Origin: Deltaproteobacteria bacterium
GTDB taxonomy: Bacteria; Desulfobacterota; Desulfobacteria; Desulfobacterales; JAUVGT01
Length of the DNA: 8,409 nt
Direction of reading: 5' to 3'
Assembly: GCA_030593645.1 (NCBI GenBank)
Contig: JAUVGT010000213.1
Location: 1 to 8,409 of the forward strand
The position numbers and the translations under genes were made by a program. Below, one piece after another: positions 1-5,626 of this stretch; the first letter of the stretch is position 1, and every line of letters begins with the position of its first letter. The notes under the pieces were generated by a model. It was not told where the DNA came from. It did not search any database and worked only from the letters and a program-made list of their open reading frames with translations.

Positions 1-77
1 ATTTTCTTTCTTTCAATCCCCCGAATGATGACATGGTGAAGCACTCCCGGTGCATCGATTCTTGATTGTCTTGGCAT
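1..77 (-). CDS. REP-associated tyrosine transposase (Y1_Tnp/IS200-like), N-terminal fragment cut by window edge
   Basis: Reading the minus strand from the ATG at 77-75 gives 25 codons starting MPRQSRIDAPGVLHHV and then IIRGIERKK, open to the window edge. This matches the typical start of REP-associated tyrosine transposases (RAYT/TnpA_REP, Y1 single-strand transposase family), where 'R.....GALHHVI.RG..R..IF' leads into the first beta strand of the Y1 fold. The catalytic HUH and tyrosine residues would lie beyond the window. Such genes are normally domesticated, single-copy, and associated with short palindromic REP sequences rather than moving as full IS elements. No strong Shine-Dalgarno is visible before the ATG (GCGGTTTGGT). 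Upstream lie an AT-rich dyad at 93-107 and the REP-like GGACGTCC palindrome at 133-140. The family call is from the N-terminus alone. Whether the gene is intact cannot be judged. Confidence 0.8.
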   Translation of the reverse strand, partial: MPRQSRIDAPGVLHHVIIRGIERKK

Positions 78-92
78 ACCAAACCGCTATCA

Positions 93-107
93 TGATAAAA
101 ATTATCA
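93..107. promoter_or_regulatory. 15-bp dyad TGATAA-AAA-TTATCA, Fur-box-like or transposase-end hairpin
   Basis: A 6+6 inverted repeat with a 3-bp centre lies 16 bp upstream of the transposase ATG. It differs by one base from the 7-1-7 Fur consensus TGATAATnATTATCA. It could equally be a structural hairpin of the transposase-associated repeat. The surroundings are AT-rich, so chance similarity is possible. Confidence 0.3.
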
Positions 108-130
108 GTCAAGTCTTTATTTAGTTATTT

Positions 131-143
131 AAGGACGTCCCCT
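131..143. repeat. REP-like palindromic motif AAGGACGTCCCCT
   Basis: On the minus strand this reads AGGGGACGTCCTT, with the perfect 8-bp palindrome GGACGTCC at 133-140. It sits just upstream of the transposase start. GGGGACGTCC-type palindromes commonly flank REP-associated transposase genes and are dispersed in the host genome. Only this copy is seen here, so the REP call is an inference from motif and position. Confidence 0.45.
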
Positions 144-149
144 CATTCT

Positions 150-162
150 CCAATCAGATTGG
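150..162. promoter_or_regulatory. 13-bp perfect dyad CCAATC-A-GATTGG upstream of the membrane protein gene
   Basis: A 6+6 perfect inverted repeat around one central base is followed by TCATTTTTTG. It lies 64 bp upstream of the preferred ATG at 227. It may be an operator for the downstream gene pair, or part of the REP-like structure next to it. No clear -35/-10 pair could be placed around it. Confidence 0.25.
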
Positions 163-226
163 TCATTTTTTGTTATATTTCTTCAAAACATAAAACCGAA
201 CAATATTGTTGCTAATAGTGAGGTAT

Positions 227-829
227 ATGATAGACAGTAAAACTGCTCGAGGCAAAATCAAAACTTCTAATAAAATGAAAATAATAAACAATTACATAAC
301 GAATAATAAAAGTTTAATATGTGTTATTGTTTTTGCTTGTTATGCCGCATTTTTTATCCCCGCCCATAATTTTTTACTGGAACGTTTGACCGTATTATTA
401 TCACTCATACCGATCGTTATTACAGCCAATTTTTATGGGCTTAAAGGTGGTGTTCTGGCGGCCGTTATTGTTTTGCCTGTGAATGTCGCTCTATTCCTTT
501 TATCCGGAGAGTCGGTTAATATATTGTTTGCCGGAAGAGAAAGCCGGAATTTTTGGGCTATGCATATAGTGTTTCTGGCTCTTGGTATAATCATTGGGCG
601 GATGCGTGACTTAAGTATAAAGTTACAGGTGTCTTTTCTGGAAATCAAGGTTCTAAAGGGATTGCTGCCGATCTGTTCCTCATGCGGGAAAATTCGTAAT
701 GATGAAGGATATTGGGAAAAAATTGAAGGATACATTACAAAGCATACCGAGGCAGATTTTACACACACTATTTGTAAGGATTGTGCGTATAAATTGTACC
801 CCGACATAGATAGTGAAGAAATAGAATAG
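227..829 (+). CDS. small integral membrane protein with C-terminal CSSC/CKDC (putative zinc-binding) signalling module
   Basis: The 200-residue protein has hydrophobic stretches near residues 29-49, 53-71, 75-93 and 108-124, which suggests about four membrane passes resembling the DUF4118-like sensor domains of Desulfobacterota kinases. After a short linker comes a soluble tail, GLLPICSSCGKIRNDEGYW, with Cys pairs CSSC at about 150-153 and CKDC at about 183-186. The same tail is found at the C-terminus of many response regulators and PAS proteins in this phylum. The four Cys are spaced like a zinc ribbon, but metal binding is inference. Here the module is attached directly to a membrane domain, with no kinase, receiver or cyclase domain. 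The start is chosen at ATG 227 because GTGAGG lies just upstream, although the spacing is short. The frame stays open upstream to a TTG at 206, and another ATG lies at 275. The nitroreductase gene begins 33 bp downstream, so the two are probably co-transcribed. Function unknown. Confidence 0.8.
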   Translation: MIDSKTARGKIKTSNKMKIINNYITNNKSLICVIVFACYAAFFIPAHNFLLERLTVLLSLIPIVITANFYGLKGGVLAAVIVLPVNVALFLLSGESVNILFAGRESRNFWAMHIVFLALGIIIGRMRDLSIKLQVSFLEIKVLKGLLPICSSCGKIRNDEGYWEKIEGYITKHTEADFTHTICKDCAYKLYPDIDSEEIE

Positions 830-862
830 AAGTAATTTCAAAATTTCAAGGAGATAGCGGAC

Positions 863-1747
863 ATGATTAAAATAGACCATGAAAAATGCAATAGCTGCGG
901 TATATGCGGGCATGTTTGTCCGCGTCATATTACCGAAGTTGTTGAGCGAAATAATGAAAAGGTGACTGTGATTTCTACTGATCGGATTGACCTTTGCATG
1001 GGTTGCGGACACTGCGCGGCAGTATGTCCCGATGGAGCGATTCAGGTTGAAGGATTGGACTCTAAAGAATTTAAACCGGTCGGAGAACTGGAAATCACGG
1101 AAAATCAACTTCTGACCATGATGGAACAGCGCCGATCCATAAGAAGATATAAAAATAAACCGGTTCCCCGTGAACTATTAAATCGAATCATCGATGCTGC
1201 CCACAGGGCACCAACAGGCACCAGCAGCAGGAGCACCGGAATCATCGTTATTGATAACCCGGAAATTTTAAAAAACCTTTCAGATCTGATTTACAAATTA
1301 TACGAAAGCCTTGAAAAGGCTCTTGGAAATCCGATTGCGAGATTTATTGTAAAAAAAAGGGCCGGAAAAAAGAAACTCGGTACACTGGAACGGTTTGTCA
1401 TGCCGGGCATGCGCTGGTATATCCGATGGTACAGGGAGAACCGGAGTAATGAAATACTGAGGGACTGTCCGGTCCTTATGCTTTTTCACAGCCCTGTTGC
1501 GGAACCGATGGGTGAAACCAATTGCGCGATATCCGCGTTTCACGGCATTTTCATGGCGGAGATTTTAAAAATGGGGACCTGTTTCAATGATCTGATTCCG
1601 CCGGCATGCAACCGGGTTCCTGAAATCAGAAAATTACTGGATCTCCCGGAAGACCGGGAAGTTTATTCAAGCCTGACCATCGGTTATCCGAAATACAAAT
1701 TTAAACAGGTCATTCCCAGGAAGCTGGCTGAGGTTCGGTATCTATAA
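863..1747 (+). CDS. nitroreductase-family flavoprotein with N-terminal 2x[4Fe-4S] ferredoxin domain
   Basis: This 294-residue cytoplasmic protein starts with a bacterial-type ferredoxin domain. Cys 9, 12, 15 and 19 (CNSCGICGHVCP) and Cys 45, 48, 51 and 55 (CMGCGHCAAVCP) give two complete [4Fe-4S] ligand sets. From about residue 85 the nitroreductase fold follows, with the diagnostic RRSIRRYKNKPVP segment (90-102) and AAHRAPTGTSSRS (112-124), which normally contact FMN phosphate. A C-terminal IGYPKYKF motif (273-280) is usual for the family. Such fusions are frequent in anaerobes and are thought to pass electrons from the clusters to FMN. The physiological substrate is unknown, and nitroaromatic reduction should not be assumed. 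A strong AAGGAG at 848-853 lies 9 bases before the ATG. It is probably the second gene of an operon with the upstream membrane protein. The insertion at about 145-195, rich in Lys/Arg and aromatic residues, is a variable region in the family. Confidence 0.93.
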   Translation: MIKIDHEKCNSCGICGHVCPRHITEVVERNNEKVTVISTDRIDLCMGCGHCAAVCPDGAIQVEGLDSKEFKPVGELEITENQLLTMMEQRRSIRRYKNKPVPRELLNRIIDAAHRAPTGTSSRSTGIIVIDNPEILKNLSDLIYKLYESLEKALGNPIARFIVKKRAGKKKLGTLERFVMPGMRWYIRWYRENRSNEILRDCPVLMLFHSPVAEPMGETNCAISAFHGIFMAEILKMGTCFNDLIPPACNRVPEIRKLLDLPEDREVYSSLTIGYPKYKFKQVIPRKLAEVRYL

Positions 1748-1792
1748 ACTGAAAATATAGTCTCTCACATAGACACAGAGAACACAGAGGGA

Positions 1793-1841
1793 TTTTACTG
1801 GTTTGCATTCCACCCTTTAGGTGGAATGCAAACCAGTAAAA
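1793..1841. repeat. perfect 22-bp hairpin with 5-nt loop
   Basis: Arms 1793-1814 and 1820-1841 are exact reverse complements (starting TTTTACTGGTTTGC) around the loop CTTTA. It begins 46 bp after the nitroreductase stop. It could act as an mRNA 3'-end stabilising structure, but it lacks the trailing T-run of an intrinsic terminator on either strand. It is nested within the larger element. Confidence 0.85.
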
Positions 1842-1898
1842 ATTACAATGACCGGATTATCCCTTTCCCATACAGAGTCAAATTCTCCGCAGCATGTG

Positions 1899-2065
1899 CT
1901 TAGGGCTCACGCAAGAATAACTTCACATTTTAAAGGGCGAATCATCCCATTCGGCTGCGTTACAAAAGCTCGAAACAGGCTTGATATTTCTGCGCTTTTG
2001 TAACGCAGCCGAATGGACGCCTCGACCCTTAAAATTTGTGAAGTTATTCTTGCGCAAACCCTTAG
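1899..2065. repeat. large imperfect inverted repeat (arms about 70 nt, 24-nt loop)
   Basis: The arms contain two perfectly paired blocks. The inner block is 23 bp, 1947-1969 against 1994-2016 (CCATTCGGCTGCG...). The outer block is 17 bp, 1911-1927 against 2037-2053 (GCAAGAATAACTTCACA). They are separated by a diverged segment. CTTAGGG at 1899-1905 and CCCTTAG at 2059-2065 close the base with one mismatch. An open frame that crosses the stem is a by-product of the repeat, not a gene. Confidence 0.85.
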
Positions 2066-2184
2066 TTTCTTAAAATTCGCGAAGCGGAAAAATACTATTT
2101 TCTCTGTGTTCTCTGTGCCTCTGTGAGAACAATGGTTTTTGTTTTTTCTTTTTCTATAATGCTGCTCTTCTGCGAGAGAGTAGC

Positions 2185-3555
2185 TTAAACCGTTTCAAAA
2201 TGACATGAAAAGTGTCTTAAAAATTCAGGCTGATAGGTGATGCGGTAACCCGGTATTTGATCTTTCTTTTTCCAGACACTTTCGATGACTTCCACCACGT
2301 AATCAAAATGACTCTGGGTATAAACGCGTCGGGGGAATGCCAATCGAACCAATTCAAGGGATGACGGGATTTCGTTTCCATTCTCATCAAACTTGCCAAA
2401 CATCACACTTCCCAGCTCAACCCCTCGAATTCCGCCTTCAATATAGATTGCGTTGATAATCCCGATTCCGGGGTACTGGAGGGGGGATATATTGGGCAAA
2501 AACTGTTTCGCGTCGAGAAAAACAGCATGGCCCCCGGCCGGGCGAACAATGGGGATTCCCCGTTCAATCAGACGGTCACTTAAATAAGTGACCGTCGCGT
2601 GCCGGTATACCTGGTAGTCCAGTTCCAGCGCTTCCATCAGCCCCACGGCAATGGCCTCAAGGTCTCTTCCGGCGAGTCCGCCGTAAGTGGGAAACCCTTC
2701 ACGTAAGATGAGAAGATTTTTAAACACTTCCGCCCATTGGTCATCATTGCAGATCAAAAACCCACCGATGTTTGCAAGCCCGTCTTTTTTGCAGCTCATG
2801 GTGGCACCGTCCGCATATGAAAACATTTCCCTGGCGATCTCCAAAAGGGATTTATCCTTGCAGACTTCTTCTCTTTCATGAATAAAATAGGCATTTTCCG
2901 CGAACCTGCAGGCGTCGATGATCAGGGGAATATCATATTTCTTCAGAATTTCTTTTATATCACGGATGTTCTCCATGGAAACCGGCTGGCCCCCGCCGGT
3001 GTTGTTTGTAACTGTAATCATGCAGAATGGGATTTTTTCTTTTCCATGCTCCTTGATACAGTCCTTCAATTTATCTAGATTCATATTCCCCTTAAACAAA
3101 GATTCGCTGGATGTATCGAGGCCGTCATCACAAAGCAAATTCAGGGCCACACCGCCCACATACTCGATATTGGCGCGTGTGGTATCAAAGTGGCTGTTGT
3201 TGGGGATGATATCACCTTTTTTGATTATTGTCTGTGCCAATATCGCTTCCGCGGCCCGCCCCTGGTGTGTGGGCAATACGTGTTTGATACCGGTAATGTC
3301 CTTTACGGTCTTTTCAAATTTTTTCCATGAATTACTCCCCGCGTAACTTTCATCCCCCAGCATCATGGCGGCCCACTGTGCCGTGGACATACAACCGGTG
3401 CCGCTATCTGTCAAAAGATCGATGCAGCAATCCTGCGCGTCCAGCAGGAAAACATTGTTGTGGGCTTTTTCAAGGGCCTTGATTCTTTCTTCTTTGGAAA
3501 TCAGTTTGATGGGTTCTGTAGATTTAATACGAAATGGTTCTATGATTGTTTTCAT
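2185..3555 (-). CDS. tnaA: tryptophanase-type beta-eliminating lyase (PLP-dependent)
   Basis: This 456-residue fold-type I PLP enzyme belongs to the tryptophanase/tyrosine phenol-lyase family, which cleaves the side chain of an aromatic amino acid to give an aromatic product (indole or phenol), pyruvate and ammonia. Visible motifs are EPFRIKS at the N-terminus, DLLTDSGTG (46-54), GDESYAGS with Tyr71, THQGR (96-100), GGQPVSM (188-194), DACRFAENAYF (214-224), and SCKKDG with the PLP Schiff-base Lys257. The length equals tyrosine phenol-lyase (456) rather than E. coli TnaA (471). The three positions separating the activities read as tryptophanase: Asp124 (Thr in TPL), Leu381 (Arg in TPL, Ile in TnaA) and His448 (Phe in TPL). 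Indole formation from tryptophan is therefore the favoured activity, by inference. The start is ATG 3555, with TGAAGGAAA at 3571-3563. A GTG two codons upstream is too close to that site. No convincing TnaC leader peptide precedes it. The iterated GGTAT operator at the promoter and the nearby TetR gene suggest repression. The stop falls just outside the nested repeat element. Confidence 0.88.
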   Translation of the reverse strand: MKTIIEPFRIKSTEPIKLISKEERIKALEKAHNNVFLLDAQDCCIDLLTDSGTGCMSTAQWAAMMLGDESYAGSNSWKKFEKTVKDITGIKHVLPTHQGRAAEAILAQTIIKKGDIIPNNSHFDTTRANIEYVGGVALNLLCDDGLDTSSESLFKGNMNLDKLKDCIKEHGKEKIPFCMITVTNNTGGGQPVSMENIRDIKEILKKYDIPLIIDACRFAENAYFIHEREEVCKDKSLLEIAREMFSYADGATMSCKKDGLANIGGFLICNDDQWAEVFKNLLILREGFPTYGGLAGRDLEAIAVGLMEALELDYQVYRHATVTYLSDRLIERGIPIVRPAGGHAVFLDAKQFLPNISPLQYPGIGIINAIYIEGGIRGVELGSVMFGKFDENGNEIPSSLELVRLAFPRRVYTQSHFDYVVEVIESVWKKKDQIPGYRITYQPEFLRHFSCHFETV

Positions 3556-3603
3556 GAGCACTTTCCTTCAAGTAAATATGATTAAAAATATATATGTTAT
3601 TTT

Positions 3604-3637
3604 ATACCATACCATATGGTATGGTATGGTATGGTAT
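3604..3637. promoter_or_regulatory. operator: 24-bp perfect palindrome plus iterated GGTAT units, candidate TetR site
   Basis: Positions 3604-3627 are a perfect palindrome: two ATACC units, a central AT pair, then GGTAT units in opposite orientation. GGTAT continues as four tandem copies from 3618 to 3637. The core ATACCATATGGTAT (3609-3622) matches 13 of 14 bases of a palindrome upstream of the TetR gene (4332-4345). It overlaps the likely -10 box of the lyase promoter, so a bound repressor would block RNA polymerase. Several half-sites could bind more than one dimer. Confidence 0.75.
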
Positions 3638-3655
3638 GCTTGGACAATTTGTCAA
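3626..3655 (-). promoter_or_regulatory. candidate sigma70-type promoter of the lyase gene
   Basis: On the minus strand a perfect TTGACA (3655-3650) is followed, 18 bases on, by TACCAT (3631-3626), a 4/6 match to TATAAT that lies inside the GGTAT repeats. The -35 box is part of an imperfect dyad (GCTTGACAAATTGTCCAAGC at 3657-3638). The resulting leader would be about 65-70 nt. Confidence 0.45.
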
Positions 3656-3734
3656 GCATTTTATAGACTTTAAATTCAGGATCTGTTCTTAATCTCATTT
3701 GGATTTATGGGGAGGTTTTAAAGCGTTTCACCAA

Positions 3735-4277
3735 TTATTTTGATTGTTCAAAAAAATGGTTGAGTTCCGACAGCAGAAATTGGAGTTTTTTTCCCTTGAT
3801 GCTTGGAATGATCTGCTGAGCGCCAATCACAAAACAATACCGGATATGTGCCATGAGTTCAGCCTGCTCTTTTTCTTTTGTAAACATATCATAGAGATCG
3901 GTAAGAAATGAAAGACGCTGTTTATCGATTCGTTTTTGAAAGGCACGCGCCACCGGATCACGAAGCGCCCATGCCCTTATGGCCACTTCACGTTTATAAG
4001 TGCTCGGTTTGTTGGACAGGTCCATTATTTTTTTATTTCTTTCATCAAAGTCTACTACGCGGCGGCTAGCGTTAATAATTCCCAAAGTCATCTGCTGTTC
4101 CCAATACCCGAGCAGCTCTTCAGAAAAAGTGATTCGGTTTTTAAAATGATGATAAAAAGAACCTTTTGTGACATTTAACCGTTTGGTCAATTCATCAATC
4201 GTAAGGCCGGCGCTTCCGTGCGCCTCAAGAACTTTCATACCCTCTTTAAACCATTGTTCTTTTGTGAGTCTTTTCAT
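3735..4277 (-). CDS. TetR-family transcriptional regulator
   Basis: This is a 180-residue, all-helical regulator. The N-terminal helix-turn-helix LTIDELTKRLNVTKGSFYHHFK lies at about residues 25-46. The LTIDELTKRLNV helices and the GSFYHHFKNR recognition-helix end are classic for TetR. The C-terminal part (about 50-180) is the ligand/dimerisation domain, with an AIRAWALRDP segment (about 99-108) recurrent in one TetR subgroup. The ligand is not predictable. Its stop lies 180 bp upstream of the lyase start, in the same direction. The two genes carry near-identical palindromes at their promoters, so this protein is the obvious candidate repressor of the lyase and of itself. The start is uncertain: ATG 4277 is chosen because conserved TetR sequence begins there (MKRLTKEQWF). 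In-frame ATG 4298 and TTG 4313 extend it by 7-12 residues, and none has a good Shine-Dalgarno. Confidence 0.92.
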   Translation of the reverse strand: MKRLTKEQWFKEGMKVLEAHGSAGLTIDELTKRLNVTKGSFYHHFKNRITFSEELLGYWEQQMTLGIINASRRVVDFDERNKKIMDLSNKPSTYKREVAIRAWALRDPVARAFQKRIDKQRLSFLTDLYDMFTKEKEQAELMAHIRYCFVIGAQQIIPSIKGKKLQFLLSELNHFFEQSK

Positions 4278-4331
4278 CTTAATATATATGATATGCATAG
4301 TTAAAAAATGCAACCGGTATTTAAAATTTCC

Positions 4332-4345
4332 ATACCATACGGTAT
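4332..4345. promoter_or_regulatory. candidate autoregulatory operator of the TetR gene
   Basis: ATACCATACGGTAT is a 14-bp palindrome with one mismatched pair. It equals the core of the lyase operator (ATACCATATGGTAT) except for one base. It lies 55 bp upstream of the TetR gene's chosen ATG, as expected for autorepression. A further GGTAT half-site occurs at 4316-4320. Confidence 0.65.
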
Positions 4346-4588
4346 CTTTAAGATATGCATGGATTCATGATTAATAGTGATAAGAAAGCACGATTGCCTA
4401 AGTAAACAAAACCATTGAATTTACAGGTATTTTCTGTTAAATTATTACAATACTTATGTTCAGCATGAACGTATTCAAGACAAATAGAAATTTCTATGAT
4501 TGTCATCGTAGAAACACCCATTGAAAAAGTCGGCCAAATCCGCCTGTTGGCATTATATTTTCAGCTTTGCATGCGATTTATGGTTTGA
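4346..4588. other. intergenic region upstream of the NadR gene, with small dyads
   Basis: With the sequence next to the TetR start, the gene-free gap here is about 310 bp. It contains GTTCA-GCA-TGAAC (4458-4470) and a perfect 12-bp palindrome TAGAAATTTCTA (4485-4496). A third TAGAAA at 4509-4514 can alternatively pair with TTTCTA at 4491-4496. These could be operator half-sites for the NAD salvage operon. No recognisable NAD-related riboswitch, no convincing -35/-10 pair, and no Shine-Dalgarno ahead of the NadR start were found. Confidence 0.3.
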
Positions 4589-5623
4589 ATGATGAAATTA
4601 AAACGAGGATTAACATTAGGTAAGTTCGCGCCTTTTCATAAAGGACATCAACTGCTCATAGAGACAGCCATTTCTGAAATGGATGAAGTCGTTGTCATTA
4701 TATATGATGCCCCGAACGAAACCGAGGTTCCGTTAACAGTCCGTTCCGACTGGATCAAAACATTATACCCGGAAGTTAAAGTCATCGAGGCATGGGATGG
4801 GCCGACTGAAGTCGGAGACACCCGGGAAATACAAAAAAAACATGAAGACTATATTCTTCATACATTAGATATTTCAAATGTATCTGCATTTTATTCCAGT
4901 GAATTTTATGGCCGGCATATGAGTCTGGCTTTGTGTGCCAAAAACCGTCCGGTTGACCCGGATCGAAAGCAAGTGAACATCTCCGCATCAAAAATACGAG
5001 AAAGACCTTTTAAATACAGAAAATATATTGATCCCTATGTATATAAAGACTTAATCACGAATATCGTATTTTTAGGGGCTCCATGTACCGGGAAAACAAC
5101 AATATCGAAACAGATGGCTGAAGAATACCATACGGAATGGATGCCGGAATATGGACGTGAGTACTGGGAAAAAAATCAAAAGAACCGCCGCCTCACCATA
5201 AAACAGCTGGAACATATCGCCATCAATCACTTGGAAAAAGAAAAAAAGAAAATTTTAAAGGCAGACAACTATCTGTTTACCGATACCAATGCCATGACCA
5301 CGTTCATGTTTTCCCTTTATTATCATGGGAAAGCCTCTCCTTTGCTGCATGAACTTGCATCGGAGGCGTCATCACGATATGATTTGGTTTTTTTATGTGA
5401 TGTGGATATTCCTTATGATGATACTTGGGACAGATCCGGAGATGTTAAACGAAAGACATTTCAAAAGCAGATTATAACCGATCTAAACAATAGAACGCTC
5501 TCATATTTTTTATTATATGGAAATCTGGAAGAAAGAATTGAAACTGTTAAAACAATTTTAAGTAATCATAAAAAATATAAAACCGCTTCAATGCATAGCA
5601 ACTCTTTCAAAAGGAAGGAATAA
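4589..5623 (+). CDS. nadR: NadR-like bifunctional NMN adenylyltransferase / ribosylnicotinamide kinase
   Basis: This 344-residue cytoplasmic enzyme of NAD salvage has two domains. Residues about 5-140 form a nucleotidyltransferase with GKFAPFHKGH (11-20, the HxGH motif at 17-20) and ISASKIR (131-137). These bind ATP and join NMN to AMP to give NAD. Residues about 155-330 are a P-loop kinase with Walker A GAPCTGKT (163-170), a DTN acidic motif (232-234) and DDTWDRSGD (277-285), which phosphorylates nicotinamide riboside to NMN. The N-terminal helix-turn-helix that makes enterobacterial NadR a repressor is absent: the HxGH domain starts within the first 10 residues. The protein should therefore be purely enzymatic. 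The start is ATG 4589 or the adjacent ATG 4592, and no clear ribosome binding site is visible. The pnuC gene begins 3 bases after the stop, with its ribosome binding site (AAGGAAGG, 5611-5618) inside the end of this gene, which points to a coupled operon. The C-terminal tail from 327 is Lys/Ser-rich and probably disordered. Confidence 0.93.
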   Translation: MMKLKRGLTLGKFAPFHKGHQLLIETAISEMDEVVVIIYDAPNETEVPLTVRSDWIKTLYPEVKVIEAWDGPTEVGDTREIQKKHEDYILHTLDISNVSAFYSSEFYGRHMSLALCAKNRPVDPDRKQVNISASKIRERPFKYRKYIDPYVYKDLITNIVFLGAPCTGKTTISKQMAEEYHTEWMPEYGREYWEKNQKNRRLTIKQLEHIAINHLEKEKKKILKADNYLFTDTNAMTTFMFSLYYHGKASPLLHELASEASSRYDLVFLCDVDIPYDDTWDRSGDVKRKTFQKQIITDLNNRTLSYFLLYGNLEERIETVKTILSNHKKYKTASMHSNSFKRKE

Positions 5624-5626
5624 ACC

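Larger units (their letters stand above)
1763..2128. repeat. nested inverted-repeat element, MITE-like (about 366 bp, 27-bp terminal inverted repeats)
   Basis: The gap 1748-2184 between two convergent genes holds no credible gene. Its outer arms, 1763-1789 and 2102-2128, are inverted copies matching at 25 of 27 positions and built of CACAGAG/CTCTGTG units. Inside lie a perfect 22-bp hairpin (1793-1841) and a larger imperfect hairpin (1899-2065). This architecture suggests a non-autonomous miniature element or a dispersed intergenic repeat. CACAGAG-type intergenic repeats are widespread in environmental bacterial genomes. No obvious target-site duplication was found at the ends. The structure might also halt converging transcription from both sides, but no U-tract follows a stem on either strand. 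Confidence 0.7.

Noticed and set aside
680..1108. Minus-strand frame across the membrane protein and nitroreductase genes
   Set aside because: It overlaps two well-supported plus-strand genes and has no recognisable domain.
1821..2003. 60-codon plus-strand frame within the nested repeats
   Set aside because: It begins inside one hairpin arm and ends inside the loop-side arm of the other. There is no ribosome binding site and no protein-like composition.
2140..2184. Hairpin GCTGCTCTT...GAGAGTAGC as an intrinsic terminator for the lyase gene
   Set aside because: On the minus strand the stem is followed by an A-rich, not U-rich, tract. On the plus strand the T-run precedes the stem.
2878..3346. 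Plus-strand frames opposite the lyase gene
   Set aside because: They are antisense shadows of a clearly conserved enzyme, without family motifs of their own.
3604..3637. Tandem GGTAT units as a CRISPR or iteron array
   Set aside because: The units are contiguous 5-mers with no spacers and no replication gene nearby. A promoter operator explains them better.
3597..3698. 33-codon minus-strand frame upstream of the lyase, containing one Trp, as a TnaC-like leader peptide
   Set aside because: It runs through the TTGACA box and the GGTAT repeats, has no Shine-Dalgarno, and lacks the TnaC arrest features (Trp and Pro at the usual spacing). Its Trp is a by-product of the repeat.
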